Positions 34,101-42,968 of a stretch of DNA of 64,000 nt are shown here, one piece after another. Origin of the DNA: Sarcocystis neurona. Its lineage: Eukaryota > Apicomplexa > Conoidasida > Eucoccidiorida > Sarcocystidae. Position numbers and translations under genes: made by a program. A model generated the notes under the pieces. It saw only the letters and a program-made list of their open reading frames with translations. It searched no databases and was not told the origin of the DNA. The DNA is taken from positions 1,373,225 through 1,437,224 of the forward strand of contig KL647310.1 of NCBI GenBank assembly GCA_000727475.1, in the 5' to 3' direction. Position 1 is the first letter of the stretch; each line of letters opens with the position of its first letter.

Positions 34101-35734
34101 GCACAGGAGCGATTTCCCCTTACTTGGATGCCAGTCGCGTAATCGCATGCGTGCCTTTTTTTCACTGTGGCGCGTAAGGCTGCTGGTACAGCTGAAGGGT
34201 CGCCTTCCTCGGTCTCCCCGGATCGCAGACCACCATCAGCATCTTTGCTGGTGGCCTGACTCGCTGCAACAGGACAGCAGTGGCTGCTCTGAACACCTCT
34301 CTCAGTAGACACTCCCGCTGAATTCCCCTTGTCACGACACACTGACGCGCTGCAGTGAACACGGTTTTCATCCTGTGGAACACTTGTCCGTACGGAACTA
34401 GCAGAATGAACAGTTTCCCGGTTAGAATTGTCAGGCTTCATTTGCAGTTGTTGTCCACTGGAATGCATCAACAGCTGTCTGGACAAGTGCTGTTGGTTCA
34501 ATACGAGATGGGGAATCTGAACACCTTGGAACATATGTGAGGCGATGAGGTCCGTGGGGGAGTGTCCGCAGACGCTGCGGTTGTCCTTCTCGCCACTACC
34601 GTTACGACTCCAAGTTACACTGACACGAGAAAAGGGCACACCGCTGCCCGAGTCAGCGTCACATTGTTGTGAACGATGAGGACATTCGCTAGCAACTGTC
34701 AGGACGTCAACAGCTTCCTCTGACGAATTTCCCTGTGTTCGAGCCGAAACGGACGCGAATGCAGCGCCGTTGAGGACCGAATGCTCTTTTTCCTCTGCTC
34801 GGATAGCCTGAGAATCTTCTGGAAAAGAAGCATCGTGCTGTGGATCCTGCTCGAAGAGCTGGAAAGGCTGGTCACTACAAGTGGCTCGGGAGGGGCCCCT
34901 GTGTGGAAGCACAGTTGAACCTTTTCCTGATCCCGCTTTCGCTCGATGCTCCTTTTCTCTTTCCTCAGCACGAGAGGTTTTTCGCGGTCGCAACTTCTTG
35001 CCCGTCGCCAGAAGGCGGTGGTTCCTTGAGCGCTCTTGATCGCTGGTTTTCACATTGACGTGCGGGGTGGACTGCGGCTGCCGTTGCTGGTGGGAATGAG
35101 TATCCGCGGCAGGCGCAGACGTCTGGCTGTTGTGGCTTCCTGTTCTGCCTGCGCCTTGTCGCTGTCCATGATTGGAATGACGGCGCGTGGTTTTTACGAC
35201 GGAGTGAGGGTCAACAGTTGTTGCACAATACGCAGCAGGCTCACGAAGTCTCAACTGGCGGGTGTGAGCGCGAGGAATGCTGCCTTCGCTGATGAGGGTC
35301 CGGGAAGACGGCAAGGTGTTGCTGCTGCTGGTGCTCCAGTGGGTGCGGTGCGTGGTGGGGGCAAGAGAAGAACTCGTGGAGCGATGTGTAGCGGGTACAA
35401 TTTCAACTTCATGCTGGTCGATGACACACCGAACAGGCTGGCACAACTCACAACAGCAGCAACTGCTCACGCTGTCAACTCCAAGCCAACCCGTCATGTT
35501 GAGGCAAAGATGAGACTTAACGGCGGTCTTACGCTCGAAGCTGTCCGTGAAGAAGAAGCGACCTTCCCTTACCGTCGTCTCGTCGAGAGGGCGAGACGGG
35601 CACTCAAGGAGTCGCTGTTGCCGACGAGTGATCGAGAGCTGAGCATGGCACACACTTCGTGTAATGGCGGGAAAAAGCTCGAGTGAGTGTAGCTTTTGAG
35701 TACAGCAGTGGTGGACTACGCGGAACCACAGCAT
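31196..35734 (-). CDS. Large uncharacterised protein, 1,512 aa
   Basis: One uninterrupted frame of 1,512 codons from an ATG at 35734 to a TGA-type end near 31196. I recognise no domain. The composition is Ser/Gln/Thr/Arg-rich with many scattered Cys and His, and Gln-rich patches, so most of it is probably disordered. About halfway there is a less biased island, EPLPREYYPWFTKSPPDC, followed by EIFFYDSS, which may be a small conserved motif. No signal peptide or membrane span is evident at this N-terminus; the first 30 residues contain LWFRVVHHCC only. An unspliced gene of this size beside heavily spliced ones is typical of coccidian lineage-specific proteins. A further 5' exon is possible. The length of the open frame is the main evidence that it is coding. 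Confidence 0.7.
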   Translation of the reverse strand: MLWFRVVHHCCTQKLHSLELFPAITRSVCHAQLSITRRQQRLLECPSRPLDETTVREGRFFFTDSFERKTAVKSHLCLNMTGWLGVDSVSSCCCCELCQPVRCVIDQHEVEIVPATHRSTSSSLAPTTHRTHWSTSSSNTLPSSRTLISEGSIPRAHTRQLRLREPAAYCATTVDPHSVVKTTRRHSNHGQRQGAGRTGSHNSQTSAPAADTHSHQQRQPQSTPHVNVKTSDQERSRNHRLLATGKKLRPRKTSRAEEREKEHRAKAGSGKGSTVLPHRGPSRATCSDQPFQLFEQDPQHDASFPEDSQAIRAEEKEHSVLNGAAFASVSARTQGNSSEEAVDVLTVASECPHRSQQCDADSGSGVPFSRVSVTWSRNGSGEKDNRSVCGHSPTDLIASHMFQGVQIPHLVLNQQHLSRQLLMHSSGQQLQMKPDNSNRETVHSASSVRTSVPQDENRVHCSASVCRDKGNSAGVSTERGVQSSHCCPVAASQATSKDADGGLRSGETEEGDPSAVPAALRATVKKRHACDYATGIQVRGNRSCACRGTTTAAPATAEGERITDKWTRGWQSKRPSQVRQRSTGTDDTFSVKVLCGTLSRGPVPFCSTWTGCERKAVRVQTASFCKNDTGYSLHSRKTGGVAGASPSAIAAASVGACATTCSGTSENILQKIDSRNLEPLPREYYPWFTKSPPDCEIFFYDSSIGCADGLGCSAIASGAATDMSFVTPAETGSALQTDTQEGGTFCDRDRKCCVTGDRQQPQPQAKVGRQVQHADLADVAVTTTAIAGSGEQPWQSSFWSRARCALRQAFYETQGKHQQMEPHPRLGGTSADPDDVTLGAASHAHGYQKPDCQQQHTPQQARHNAQALLGNKHQQERNQQHQDGNMTPSEGGRSRPTAGEMQLLVHTNKVKHETEDSGPQERRQSAVRFLISNAAQLHASPAAGVLLPLENIPFIPRTSERKEQVCLSLAHLQGLQQCQHKSEDGSQDRCNPTAAAADCASGTYDIWRLRRNRNVPARGKSGSAILEKCVTGESGGSSSSSASCSLYCLSSSSVSTQGQAIAVQPHTREADSGLCYGVTPFLCSLVASSSVSASPEEASKEHPAQQRQEQSVCTARQQPYRRAQQQEKGAVKSPDDDPDGFTSSCQSADAASFYLLTDKVEEAIETRLVLLPSPFSTEVSCLPTHRGCSVACEYLVQHSTRQTEPGCNNICGDKYIKSETSGTRNRINCVCLKATNTTKSIGGDRSRSNWKSGCVTTFNTRSRQCGREDKGNRVTYSVSTNTDSSTGSTVSAGRRTNSLNVSECSAVCKFVEAHATLECNAAKATADHARDNAHRSPLFSDNLPRRCCDVEKASGKQFSSSTVKVLVSRQSLKSDSAHRSPFATKHCLGDRLSETVSPALSPRLITSCKIADVACSLKRDSWVSTVDRDALLRVQPKKAHEPLEKKEREESEHLNGEDSQDRLQGTRFVGSKLKHSGKEVGEGLLSKGARLVLWQSQTNSSSSIPPAHLVVS

Positions 35735-38700
35735 TTCTGCTCCTCAGGCCGCTAGCGCCGTACCAGCGCATGGACCTCTGTCCAGAGGTCTCCGCTCCTA
35801 ATTTCCCCGCCCGCCCCAGTGGAGTCGGAATGCCATGTTCGGGTACACGAATGTGCGCACGACAAATGAAACGTCCAACATCCACACAGCAACCTACACA
35901 GCGATATAATGTCTACGTTCCCTCGACCGTTAAAAATTGACCGTTGCATCTATGCCGATGCACACGCGCTTTTTTCCGTAGAGCTCATTACTGTGTGTAT
36001 GTGTCTGGGCAGCGCGAATGCTGCAGGTCTCTCTCCGCGCTTCTCTTGTAGGAGCCGCTCACCGGCAGCTTTCTTGTCAACAAGAATAGCGCGGGGCAGG
36101 GTGTGCCTGTTCACTAGCGCTTCCAAGCAATCATTGCCGGTACAGCGGCAGGTGCGATTGCAGGAGCAGCAGTACCGTCAGCTGCGGCTGCTGGCAGCCG
36201 CGACAGTAGCACAGGTGCTTCCAACCGCAGCGCCGGTGGCAAAGAGCAGGGCGGGAAGCACGTAGTAGTGCTGGCTATGGTGCATAAATGGAGCGCAGAC
36301 GAAAAAAAACAAAGACGGGATGATATAGAAGGCGAAAAGGAGCGCCGAACGATCAAACTTAGAGAGGAGAAAACGAGGACTTGAGATCAAACCAAAAGCA
36401 ATCGCTGCATTGCCAGTGCCGCAGAACGCGAGAGACAAGGAAGCTGCAAAAACACGACTGAAATGACGAGGTGGGAGTCTTATGGCGTCAACGTACACAG
36501 CACAAAACAAAATGTAAACAGTGTTCTTTGTTATTATTTCAGAGCTATTATGTCGAGAATGAGTATCACTCCGGAGCAGTCGCCTCTGTCTGACGAAGAT
36601 TCACCCTTGGTCGTGCTGCTAGCTGTCTTCTCAAGAGACATCGTACGAAGCGCACTCAGCAATACCGGGCGCGTGAATAGACATTGTCGTACAGAAAAGT
36701 ACGAAAAATCTCGGGTAGTCGATTTGTTCTACATATTACCACCTTTAAACCCAATAACCGAGAATGTAAAGCACCGCCTCCTGTACACCCATTCTGCATC
36801 AGAACCACCTCTTCTCCTTAGCGCCAACTCCCCGTATGGGTCTTGTCTGTAAAGGGATGCTGGCGGGGGAGAATCTTTTCTGATTACCGTGTGTTCCGCA
36901 GGATTACACAAGTATGCCATTGGTTGCAGAGGACACTTTATTCTGACGAGGGATTTTTGGGAGGTTCAGAGAAGTGCAAGAAGCACGGCCAACTGCTGAA
37001 AAGTGATAGCTACTACTCATTTTCCAGGGCACCTAAACAGAATCCGGCCCGCGTTTCCGAATACAGTCGGCTACTATTCCATTCACATCTTTCCTTGGAG
37101 CAGGCTCCTTGTGACAGAATAACCGACCCAAGGGGCCCGCAGCACCAATAGAGAATGGGCAAGACGCGGATACAATAACGCGCTTGATCCCATTTGCTGC
37201 TCGACTAAACAACTTACCCAGCACACGCGCAGCCAAAAGGCTTCACATACACTTCGATAGTCACATGCAGATATGCAGGTCCCCACATAACTTCTATTTT
37301 GCACTTCATAGAGGGCTTGTACACGCGCATCTTGGCCTCAGTCTGTGCAGCATGATGGCAACTGTAGGTCGACATTACGTTTTCTTGCGTACCGGGCCGC
37401 CTAGTGACACACAGGTCTACACGCGTCTTCTAGTTTGCAGGTCATAACAGCCGTGTATACGCGCACCTTGGCCGCAGCTTGTGTAGCAGGACACACAGGT
37501 ATGGTTCGATACGCGCATGTTCTTGCGTACTGGAGCGATCCACCGTATGTTTGTATCCTTGAAGTGCTCTGAAACCTACACATGTTTGCGTTTTGCATAC
37601 GTCGGGCACGTGTTACTGAATATGCAAGTAGCCTACCACGTTTCTGGAGGACGCTCGGGACGATGGGTTCGTCAAGGGTGATCTCTGTCATTCGTGGTTG
37701 ACACCCGTACTGACACAGCAAGCGCCTGGCCCCCCAGGCATAATCCCCTTCGTTCTGTGTTCGACCTCTGTTCAGGCGTGGCGCGAGTTCCACTGCGTAG
37801 ACTATGCCACATATTCGAAGTTTTAGAGATAGATCTGTGTGGCGAGAGGATATAGGCGGAGCGGCGGAGAACACGTACATGACCAAGCCCTACAGAAGTC
37901 ACGCATTCACCACCGGAGGCCGATACCGTAGACCTGTAGAGTTGCTAGCTGCAGAAAGGTTCCGTTCCGCCGTTTGTTATCACTTCGAGTGATGAAATAA
38001 CTCGGAGATTTTGTCCTGCAAAACAGTGGTGTACAGTTTTCTCGACATTGGCAATGCAAACAATGCAAAGTGAAACATTAGCATTGTCTCCCTCCGTAGT
38101 GCATTGACTGAATTATTCCGGGATTATTTTGCGCGCAGCTTGAGATTAGGGTAGAAAGAACTCTGGACAGATATTTACTTTCCCACGGTGAGTTGATACG
38201 GCTGCCGGGTTTTTATCATCTCACCGTCTCAGCCGTGCGCCGACAGCGGCGAATTCGAAGGAATGGGTGCGCACTTCTGGTTCCACCACTTATTCTATAA
38301 AAAGGCTCAGAAGACGTAGTAACAATGCATCAGACCGTAGCCACCAAGAGAACGTGGAAGCGTGCAGACACAGAGTTTCTCCAGCACAGTTACACTGCAA
38401 CTGTTCCGAACACGACCGCGCTAGCACAAGGCTGCCAACAGCATAAGTCAGTACAAATTATCTTGGTGACAGTCAGGAGATAACCAGAACACTACCGGCT
38501 GTACCTGAAAGGACGGAAACAAGTGAATATACTTCATGGACACGCTCTCGGGATGTTGCGCGACAGACAGGTCAAGACCTCCCGTCCTCTGCAACCACGT
38601 GTGCACCGTAAACCAGAATCAGGCGCTTTTCTGGCAGAATACTCTGTTTAGCGCCAAACGCCAAAATTCACCAGGTGCTTGCCTTTTGTAGCACACCTTG

Positions 38701-38831
38701 TTTGGCTACGGCTCTGTTCGGCTTCCAAGTGTGCAACGCGAGACCGCCGGAGGTCCTCTTTCCGCCAGCCGTCCTTTAGAAAGCATGAAAGTGCTTCTCC
38801 GCCGCTCTTAGCGTAACTGTTGGGGCTGACT
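35735..38831. other. Spacer between two large minus-strand genes
   Basis: Apart from the membrane-exon candidate at about 36178-36470 I see no supported gene. A minus-strand frame at about 37886-37630 reads VYAVELAPRLNRGRTQNEG and ends near a GTAGGC donor, and could be an exon, but no partner exons were found. Confidence 0.35.
36178..36470 (-). CDS. Possible terminal exon of a multi-pass membrane protein
   Basis: A minus-strand open stretch follows an acceptor-like TTTTTGCAG and runs to a stop at 36178. It encodes about three hydrophobic segments (AFCGTGNAAIAFGLISS, ALLFAFYIIPSLFFFVCAPF, YYVLPALLFATGAAVG). The FxGTGNxA start and the spacing to an I-P pair recall the C-terminal membrane domain of GPI-ethanolamine-phosphate transferases (PIG-N type). 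No catalytic domain was found upstream, so this is only a weak resemblance. It may instead be a small membrane protein or a chance hydrophobic frame. Confidence 0.25.
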
Positions 38832-41800
38832 TCAGCCTCCGTATAATGTCGCGGTTCTTTTCCTTGCTCTCCCACGAGTTTTCGTCCTAGTCACATCTGG
38901 AGGCGAAGGTTTTTGTATTCTGGGTCGTCTGCCAAGCAGTGTTGTCAGCTTCTGGAGAGCGGTTTCAAGTCTGCTCGCAACTTCCACCTCCTCTGCTAAG
39001 ACGCCAAGATGCTCTACCAGCTCTCTCTGAAGAGAAATCTCTTCCTTTAGTAAATCAGCGTCCTGGTGCTCATGAAAAGGACACACCTTCTCCACGGCAT
39101 CGTGGGAGAGTCTCCGCGATGCAGGGGCAGCAGGCAGGAGAGCATCCACAAAGATGCTGTAAATTTGTGAGATATCACGGAACACTGTTGCAGCTTCGTT
39201 CAGAGCATCCTTGAATCGTTTTTCTCGCACGTAGTAGCAGGCTAGCTGGTAAGAGGTAAAAAATACTCGAGCGAACAACTGAGCTGTGCGAACGGACTGC
39301 TTGGCGACGTTCAGCTTTTGCATCAAAAGAGAAGTACAGAGGCCTTCTTTCACAGGAGTGCTGTTGGCTTCGACTTTCAGCAGGTTCACAGCACGCTGAA
39401 GACTCTTCACCATTGAATCGCAAGTTCGAACTTCTGCGTGAAGCCGCTTAACGCTGGCGGCAGTTACCCATGACGGATGTCTAAAAAACATGAAGCCGCG
39501 AAGCACTTCTGGATACGTAGAAGATACTTTCAGAAACCCGCTTTGGTCCACAGGATCTTCCTTATCCAGGAATGCTGCAAACGGTCTTACGCCGGATCCC
39601 ACATTGTCTATGAGGTCAGATATGGTTGAAAGAAGTCGCCGTTTCTGAAGTAGTAACTCCTCTGGTGTCTCTAGTGCAGAGTCGCTCAACTTGGTGCTCT
39701 CACTGAACGAGAGATCAACCATCCTACGTACAGGGTCTATTCCTCCAGGGAGCACTCCGAGGCGCATTTGGTCAGGAAATTGCTCCTGAGTAACCATATT
39801 AGCAGCCTGCTGTTTGGGCTTCACGACTTCGTCACTATGAGAGTGCAGTCCGATCACCTCGCGCTTCCCCACCTTCGTCGAATCACTCCCGCCTAAGGCG
39901 TCGTCCTTGGTTTCTTTATGGGACACTGCATCAGCTTTCTGAAGCTGGAATCTCACGCGTCGCTTCCGCTTCTTCTCCTTTGCTGCCCCGGGCACTGTGG
40001 CACTATCTACAGCAAATGTAGAAGTGTCGCCGTGTGACACGACAGCTCCAAGACCCGCAGGACCACGCGCCTGCGGCTTCAAATCGAGAGATCTTTGTAG
40101 GACAGGCTCTTCCCCTGGACCACTTCCTGGGTACCCGCCGAATGATTCTGCTCTAGGAATGGTGGTACGATCAAGGGCAGGTGGAGGATGCGTCCCCGTC
40201 AGTGACTCCCGGACGGGAGCGTGTGCACGACGATCAGCCCCAGCTTTGAAAGCAGGGGTACTACCATCCGCTGGTGGTAGGTCCTTTGATTTGTCGACAG
40301 GAACTGCACTGTTTTTGGTAATACCAGTTTCAGGTGGACTGGGGAGCTCTGCTGCAGTCTTAGTGGGTTTTCCTGCCACATTCGCTTCGTGTTTTGGAGG
40401 TGTTGCCGAAGTTGCGATGGAAGACACAGCATTGCCTGGGACCTGCATATTAAACGCGTCCCCGGTTTGTGCTTCAAGTTCAGTCGGCGTCGCACCCTCT
40501 TTGCTCTTCTGCGGGAGGCGCCCCTGCACTGCCGTATCTTCAGCCTCCTCACCTCGCACGTGAGGATGCGGCATGGTGCTTGACAGTGCAGCCACTGCGG
40601 GCGCGTGCTTCGACGTCGGGCTGATCCTCCCTTCTCTCTTGGAATGAGAAGTCTCTCTACCTTCTTCACTTGGGGGCAAAGCAGGGACGTCATGAACAGG
40701 TGGAAGGGTGCCTTCCGCGCTTGGGGGCGACGTTAGAACGTTATTAACAGAAAGGATGCCTTCCGCTGAAGGTGTCATTCCAGAGGTAGTGCCCTTGCTT
40801 GTAGCGGGGCTCACAAGCAGTCGCAAAAACTCCTCTTGTTGTTCAGAGTGATCCGAGCTTAAGTGCTGAACGTCATCTGCATCCGTCTTCTCACTACGTG
40901 AATTCAGGACGACCTCCGTGCCGCGTGAAAACCCGGGACTATCATCCTGCGGAGGCTTGCGACGCAGTGCAGTAGTCGGTAATGGGGCCAACGGCAGGGA
41001 CTCTGGACTCCTCTCTCCCGCTCTGTCTGCTCGCACGTCATGAGCGAACCTTGTAGGCAAATGTGCCTCCTCTGCCTTTGCGTTGCGAGAGAGCGACACT
41101 AGCAGGGAAGCACCAGGGATGGGCACGCTTCCATTAACTTGCTCGGTACTTTGCGGAGCCGCGGTAGCTTCCTGATCGGACCCTGGTGTTTGTTCGCGGA
41201 TACGAACTGCGCTGCGCAGGCCGTTAGGTGTTAGGTTCGGGGAAGGTGGAAGATCCTCGTGGGTAGACGGCCCTTTTGAAAGCGAAGAATTTCTGCCTCC
41301 ACGTAGACCACCTAAATCTTCAGTGGCAGACGTACGCGTCGTGGCTACAGCCGCATCATCGTCTCGTAACTGCGTGAGACCTGGGTGTTCTTCAGGCAAG
41401 TTGCTAAGAGCGAAGTTGCCACCGTCAAACAAACGAAGAATCAGGCTGCGCTCGTCATCACTCTCCCCGCGAAGTTCTCCGTCTTTGGGAACTCTGCTTT
41501 GCGCCAACATTTTCATGAGGATAGTTTCAAGAGCACGGCTTTCTGTCGCCTTTGTCCGATCCCAGTCCGTAGCCCGTGGTTCTGTGGAAACTTGCTGCTC
41601 TGCAGCCAAGTCACGGGAGAATGACTCACCATCGAGCGAGCGAAGAACCGACTCTTGACGACTATCGTCATCCTGTCCCTGCTGTGCGACGGCTCTCCTT
41701 TCGGAAAGGGTGCTCTGTTGCAGCATTTTCATGACGAAATTTTCAAGAGCGCGGCTTTCGATGGATGTTGCCGGACCCGTCTCTTCAATTGCGTCTTCAA

Positions 41801-42881
41801 AATTAGCACTCCCACCTTGGTCTCCGTGTGTTTCCAAGCCGGAATTTCGATCCTTTATCTTTTCGGCAGCGCTGAAAGTGGCACGACGATCGGCGTGATG
41901 CGGCAACGAAATCAGCTCCTGACTCCTGAGGACTGATGGTGGCTGTCTATTCGGGTCGACAAGTAAATTTTCCTTTGTCATGTCTTTTCCACGCCCTGAT
42001 TTATTTTCGACCTCGTCTTTCTCCCGTCTGCTGAGTTGATCACCTGGTGCCAGACGCACGGGCGGTTCCCGCGTACACAAACTCGCCATTTTCGCTGAAC
42101 TTTCGTGTCCAAGGCCTATGTGGTCTGATGCGTCTGATTGACTCTGTGCTCCCTTATTTAAGAATGGGGCCTCGTCTTGTGCGTCAGGACCGGCACTCGC
42201 ACTCTGTGCACGGACACCCACTTCGGTGCCGGAATCCGGCAGGAGGTGGACGGCAGATGTCGTGTTATCACCCGCTGACGCCTTCGGAAGCCGCTCATCC
42301 CCCTCTAAGACTACCGTGGTTCCTTTTGTAGGTGTTGTTGAAGTTTGTTCTTCGTGCCCTCCCACCAAAGAAAGAAAAGTGTCCCAGTCCATCGGTTCCG
42401 TGGCGCCTGGTGTTGTTGGCTCCGTGTCGCGTGTTCCGTATTCGCCACTTGAAGATGTGACGGCGGTTCTGGAGCTCTTAGACTGGCCGTCGTTCTGTAT
42501 ATTTCCCTGTGGTCCAGAAGCCAAAATTTGACTCTCTGTAGTTTGACGACGCACACCAGGCTGAACAAGCGAGCCACCTTTAGGAAAAGTTTTCCCGAAT
42601 GACGTGAATGGAGTGGTGCTGGCAACAAGTGGTCCTGACTGACCAGGATTCACGACAGTCTTCGCGTAAATGTTGTTCGAAGACTTGTCGCCGGTGTCTG
42701 CAGTTAATGCCAGGAGAGGCACCCCTGCTGAGTCGCCAAAGGCAGTAAACGCGAAACTCGCCCACAGTAAACATCCGAGTGTGGCCCTGCAGTTTAAAAA
42801 CGATTGCCAGTAGCTCTGGCGGTGACGCTGGTTGGCTGCCGAGGAATCCCGTAACCGTTTTTGCCGTTTCACAATAGCCAT
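38832..42881 (-). CDS. Probable secreted or membrane protein with internal repeats, about 1,349 aa
   Basis: A single long frame ends with TGA at 38834-38832. The ATG at 42881 (GCCATGG context) is preferred because it puts a hydrophobic signal or anchor (CLLWASFAFTAFGDSAGVPL) about 35 residues in. An in-frame ATG at 42968 would add 29 residues. The middle is long, Ser/Pro/Glu/Lys-rich and probably disordered, with short SAEG/SEEG repeats around 40,650-40,790. Two imperfect 72-aa repeats (copies near 41,508 and 41,724) share ESRALE..MKML.QS and a later LR.[FL]DG..F. The last 300 residues or so are different: Leu/Val/Lys-rich and strongly helical, beginning around RMVDLSFSESTKLSDSA, with paired Cys. 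The basic end is TRTKTRGRARKRTATLYGG. No family is recognised. The layout resembles coccidian dense-granule or rhoptry proteins, but that is inference only. Confidence 0.65.
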   Translation of the reverse strand: MAIVKRQKRLRDSSAANQRHRQSYWQSFLNCRATLGCLLWASFAFTAFGDSAGVPLLALTADTGDKSSNNIYAKTVVNPGQSGPLVASTTPFTSFGKTFPKGGSLVQPGVRRQTTESQILASGPQGNIQNDGQSKSSRTAVTSSSGEYGTRDTEPTTPGATEPMDWDTFLSLVGGHEEQTSTTPTKGTTVVLEGDERLPKASAGDNTTSAVHLLPDSGTEVGVRAQSASAGPDAQDEAPFLNKGAQSQSDASDHIGLGHESSAKMASLCTREPPVRLAPGDQLSRREKDEVENKSGRGKDMTKENLLVDPNRQPPSVLRSQELISLPHHADRRATFSAAEKIKDRNSGLETHGDQGGSANFEDAIEETGPATSIESRALENFVMKMLQQSTLSERRAVAQQGQDDDSRQESVLRSLDGESFSRDLAAEQQVSTEPRATDWDRTKATESRALETILMKMLAQSRVPKDGELRGESDDERSLILRLFDGGNFALSNLPEEHPGLTQLRDDDAAVATTRTSATEDLGGLRGGRNSSLSKGPSTHEDLPPSPNLTPNGLRSAVRIREQTPGSDQEATAAPQSTEQVNGSVPIPGASLLVSLSRNAKAEEAHLPTRFAHDVRADRAGERSPESLPLAPLPTTALRRKPPQDDSPGFSRGTEVVLNSRSEKTDADDVQHLSSDHSEQQEEFLRLLVSPATSKGTTSGMTPSAEGILSVNNVLTSPPSAEGTLPPVHDVPALPPSEEGRETSHSKREGRISPTSKHAPAVAALSSTMPHPHVRGEEAEDTAVQGRLPQKSKEGATPTELEAQTGDAFNMQVPGNAVSSIATSATPPKHEANVAGKPTKTAAELPSPPETGITKNSAVPVDKSKDLPPADGSTPAFKAGADRRAHAPVRESLTGTHPPPALDRTTIPRAESFGGYPGSGPGEEPVLQRSLDLKPQARGPAGLGAVVSHGDTSTFAVDSATVPGAAKEKKRKRRVRFQLQKADAVSHKETKDDALGGSDSTKVGKREVIGLHSHSDEVVKPKQQAANMVTQEQFPDQMRLGVLPGGIDPVRRMVDLSFSESTKLSDSALETPEELLLQKRRLLSTISDLIDNVGSGVRPFAAFLDKEDPVDQSGFLKVSSTYPEVLRGFMFFRHPSWVTAASVKRLHAEVRTCDSMVKSLQRAVNLLKVEANSTPVKEGLCTSLLMQKLNVAKQSVRTAQLFARVFFTSYQLACYYVREKRFKDALNEAATVFRDISQIYSIFVDALLPAAPASRRLSHDAVEKVCPFHEHQDADLLKEEISLQRELVEHLGVLAEEVEVASRLETALQKLTTLLGRRPRIQKPSPPDVTRTKTRGRARKRTATLYGG
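41508..41940 (-). repeat. Two diverged 216-bp (72-aa) repeats
   Basis: Plus-strand CATTTTCATGA occurs at 41508 and 41724, followed in both copies by TTTCAAGAGC and CGGCTTTC. The frame is kept. Similarity is highest in the ESRALE..MKML segment and weak elsewhere, so the duplication is old. Confidence 0.65.
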
Positions 42882-42968
42882 GGCACAGTGTATGGTCCGT
42901 ACAAGCCGTGGTGCACCGTGCATCAAGCAGCTCGTTAAAATCTGGTGTCGCCCCCCGACTCCCGACAT

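Noticed and set aside
39997..40563. Plus-strand frame of 188 codons opposite the 1,349-aa protein
   Set aside because: It lies within a much longer minus-strand frame and has no independent support.
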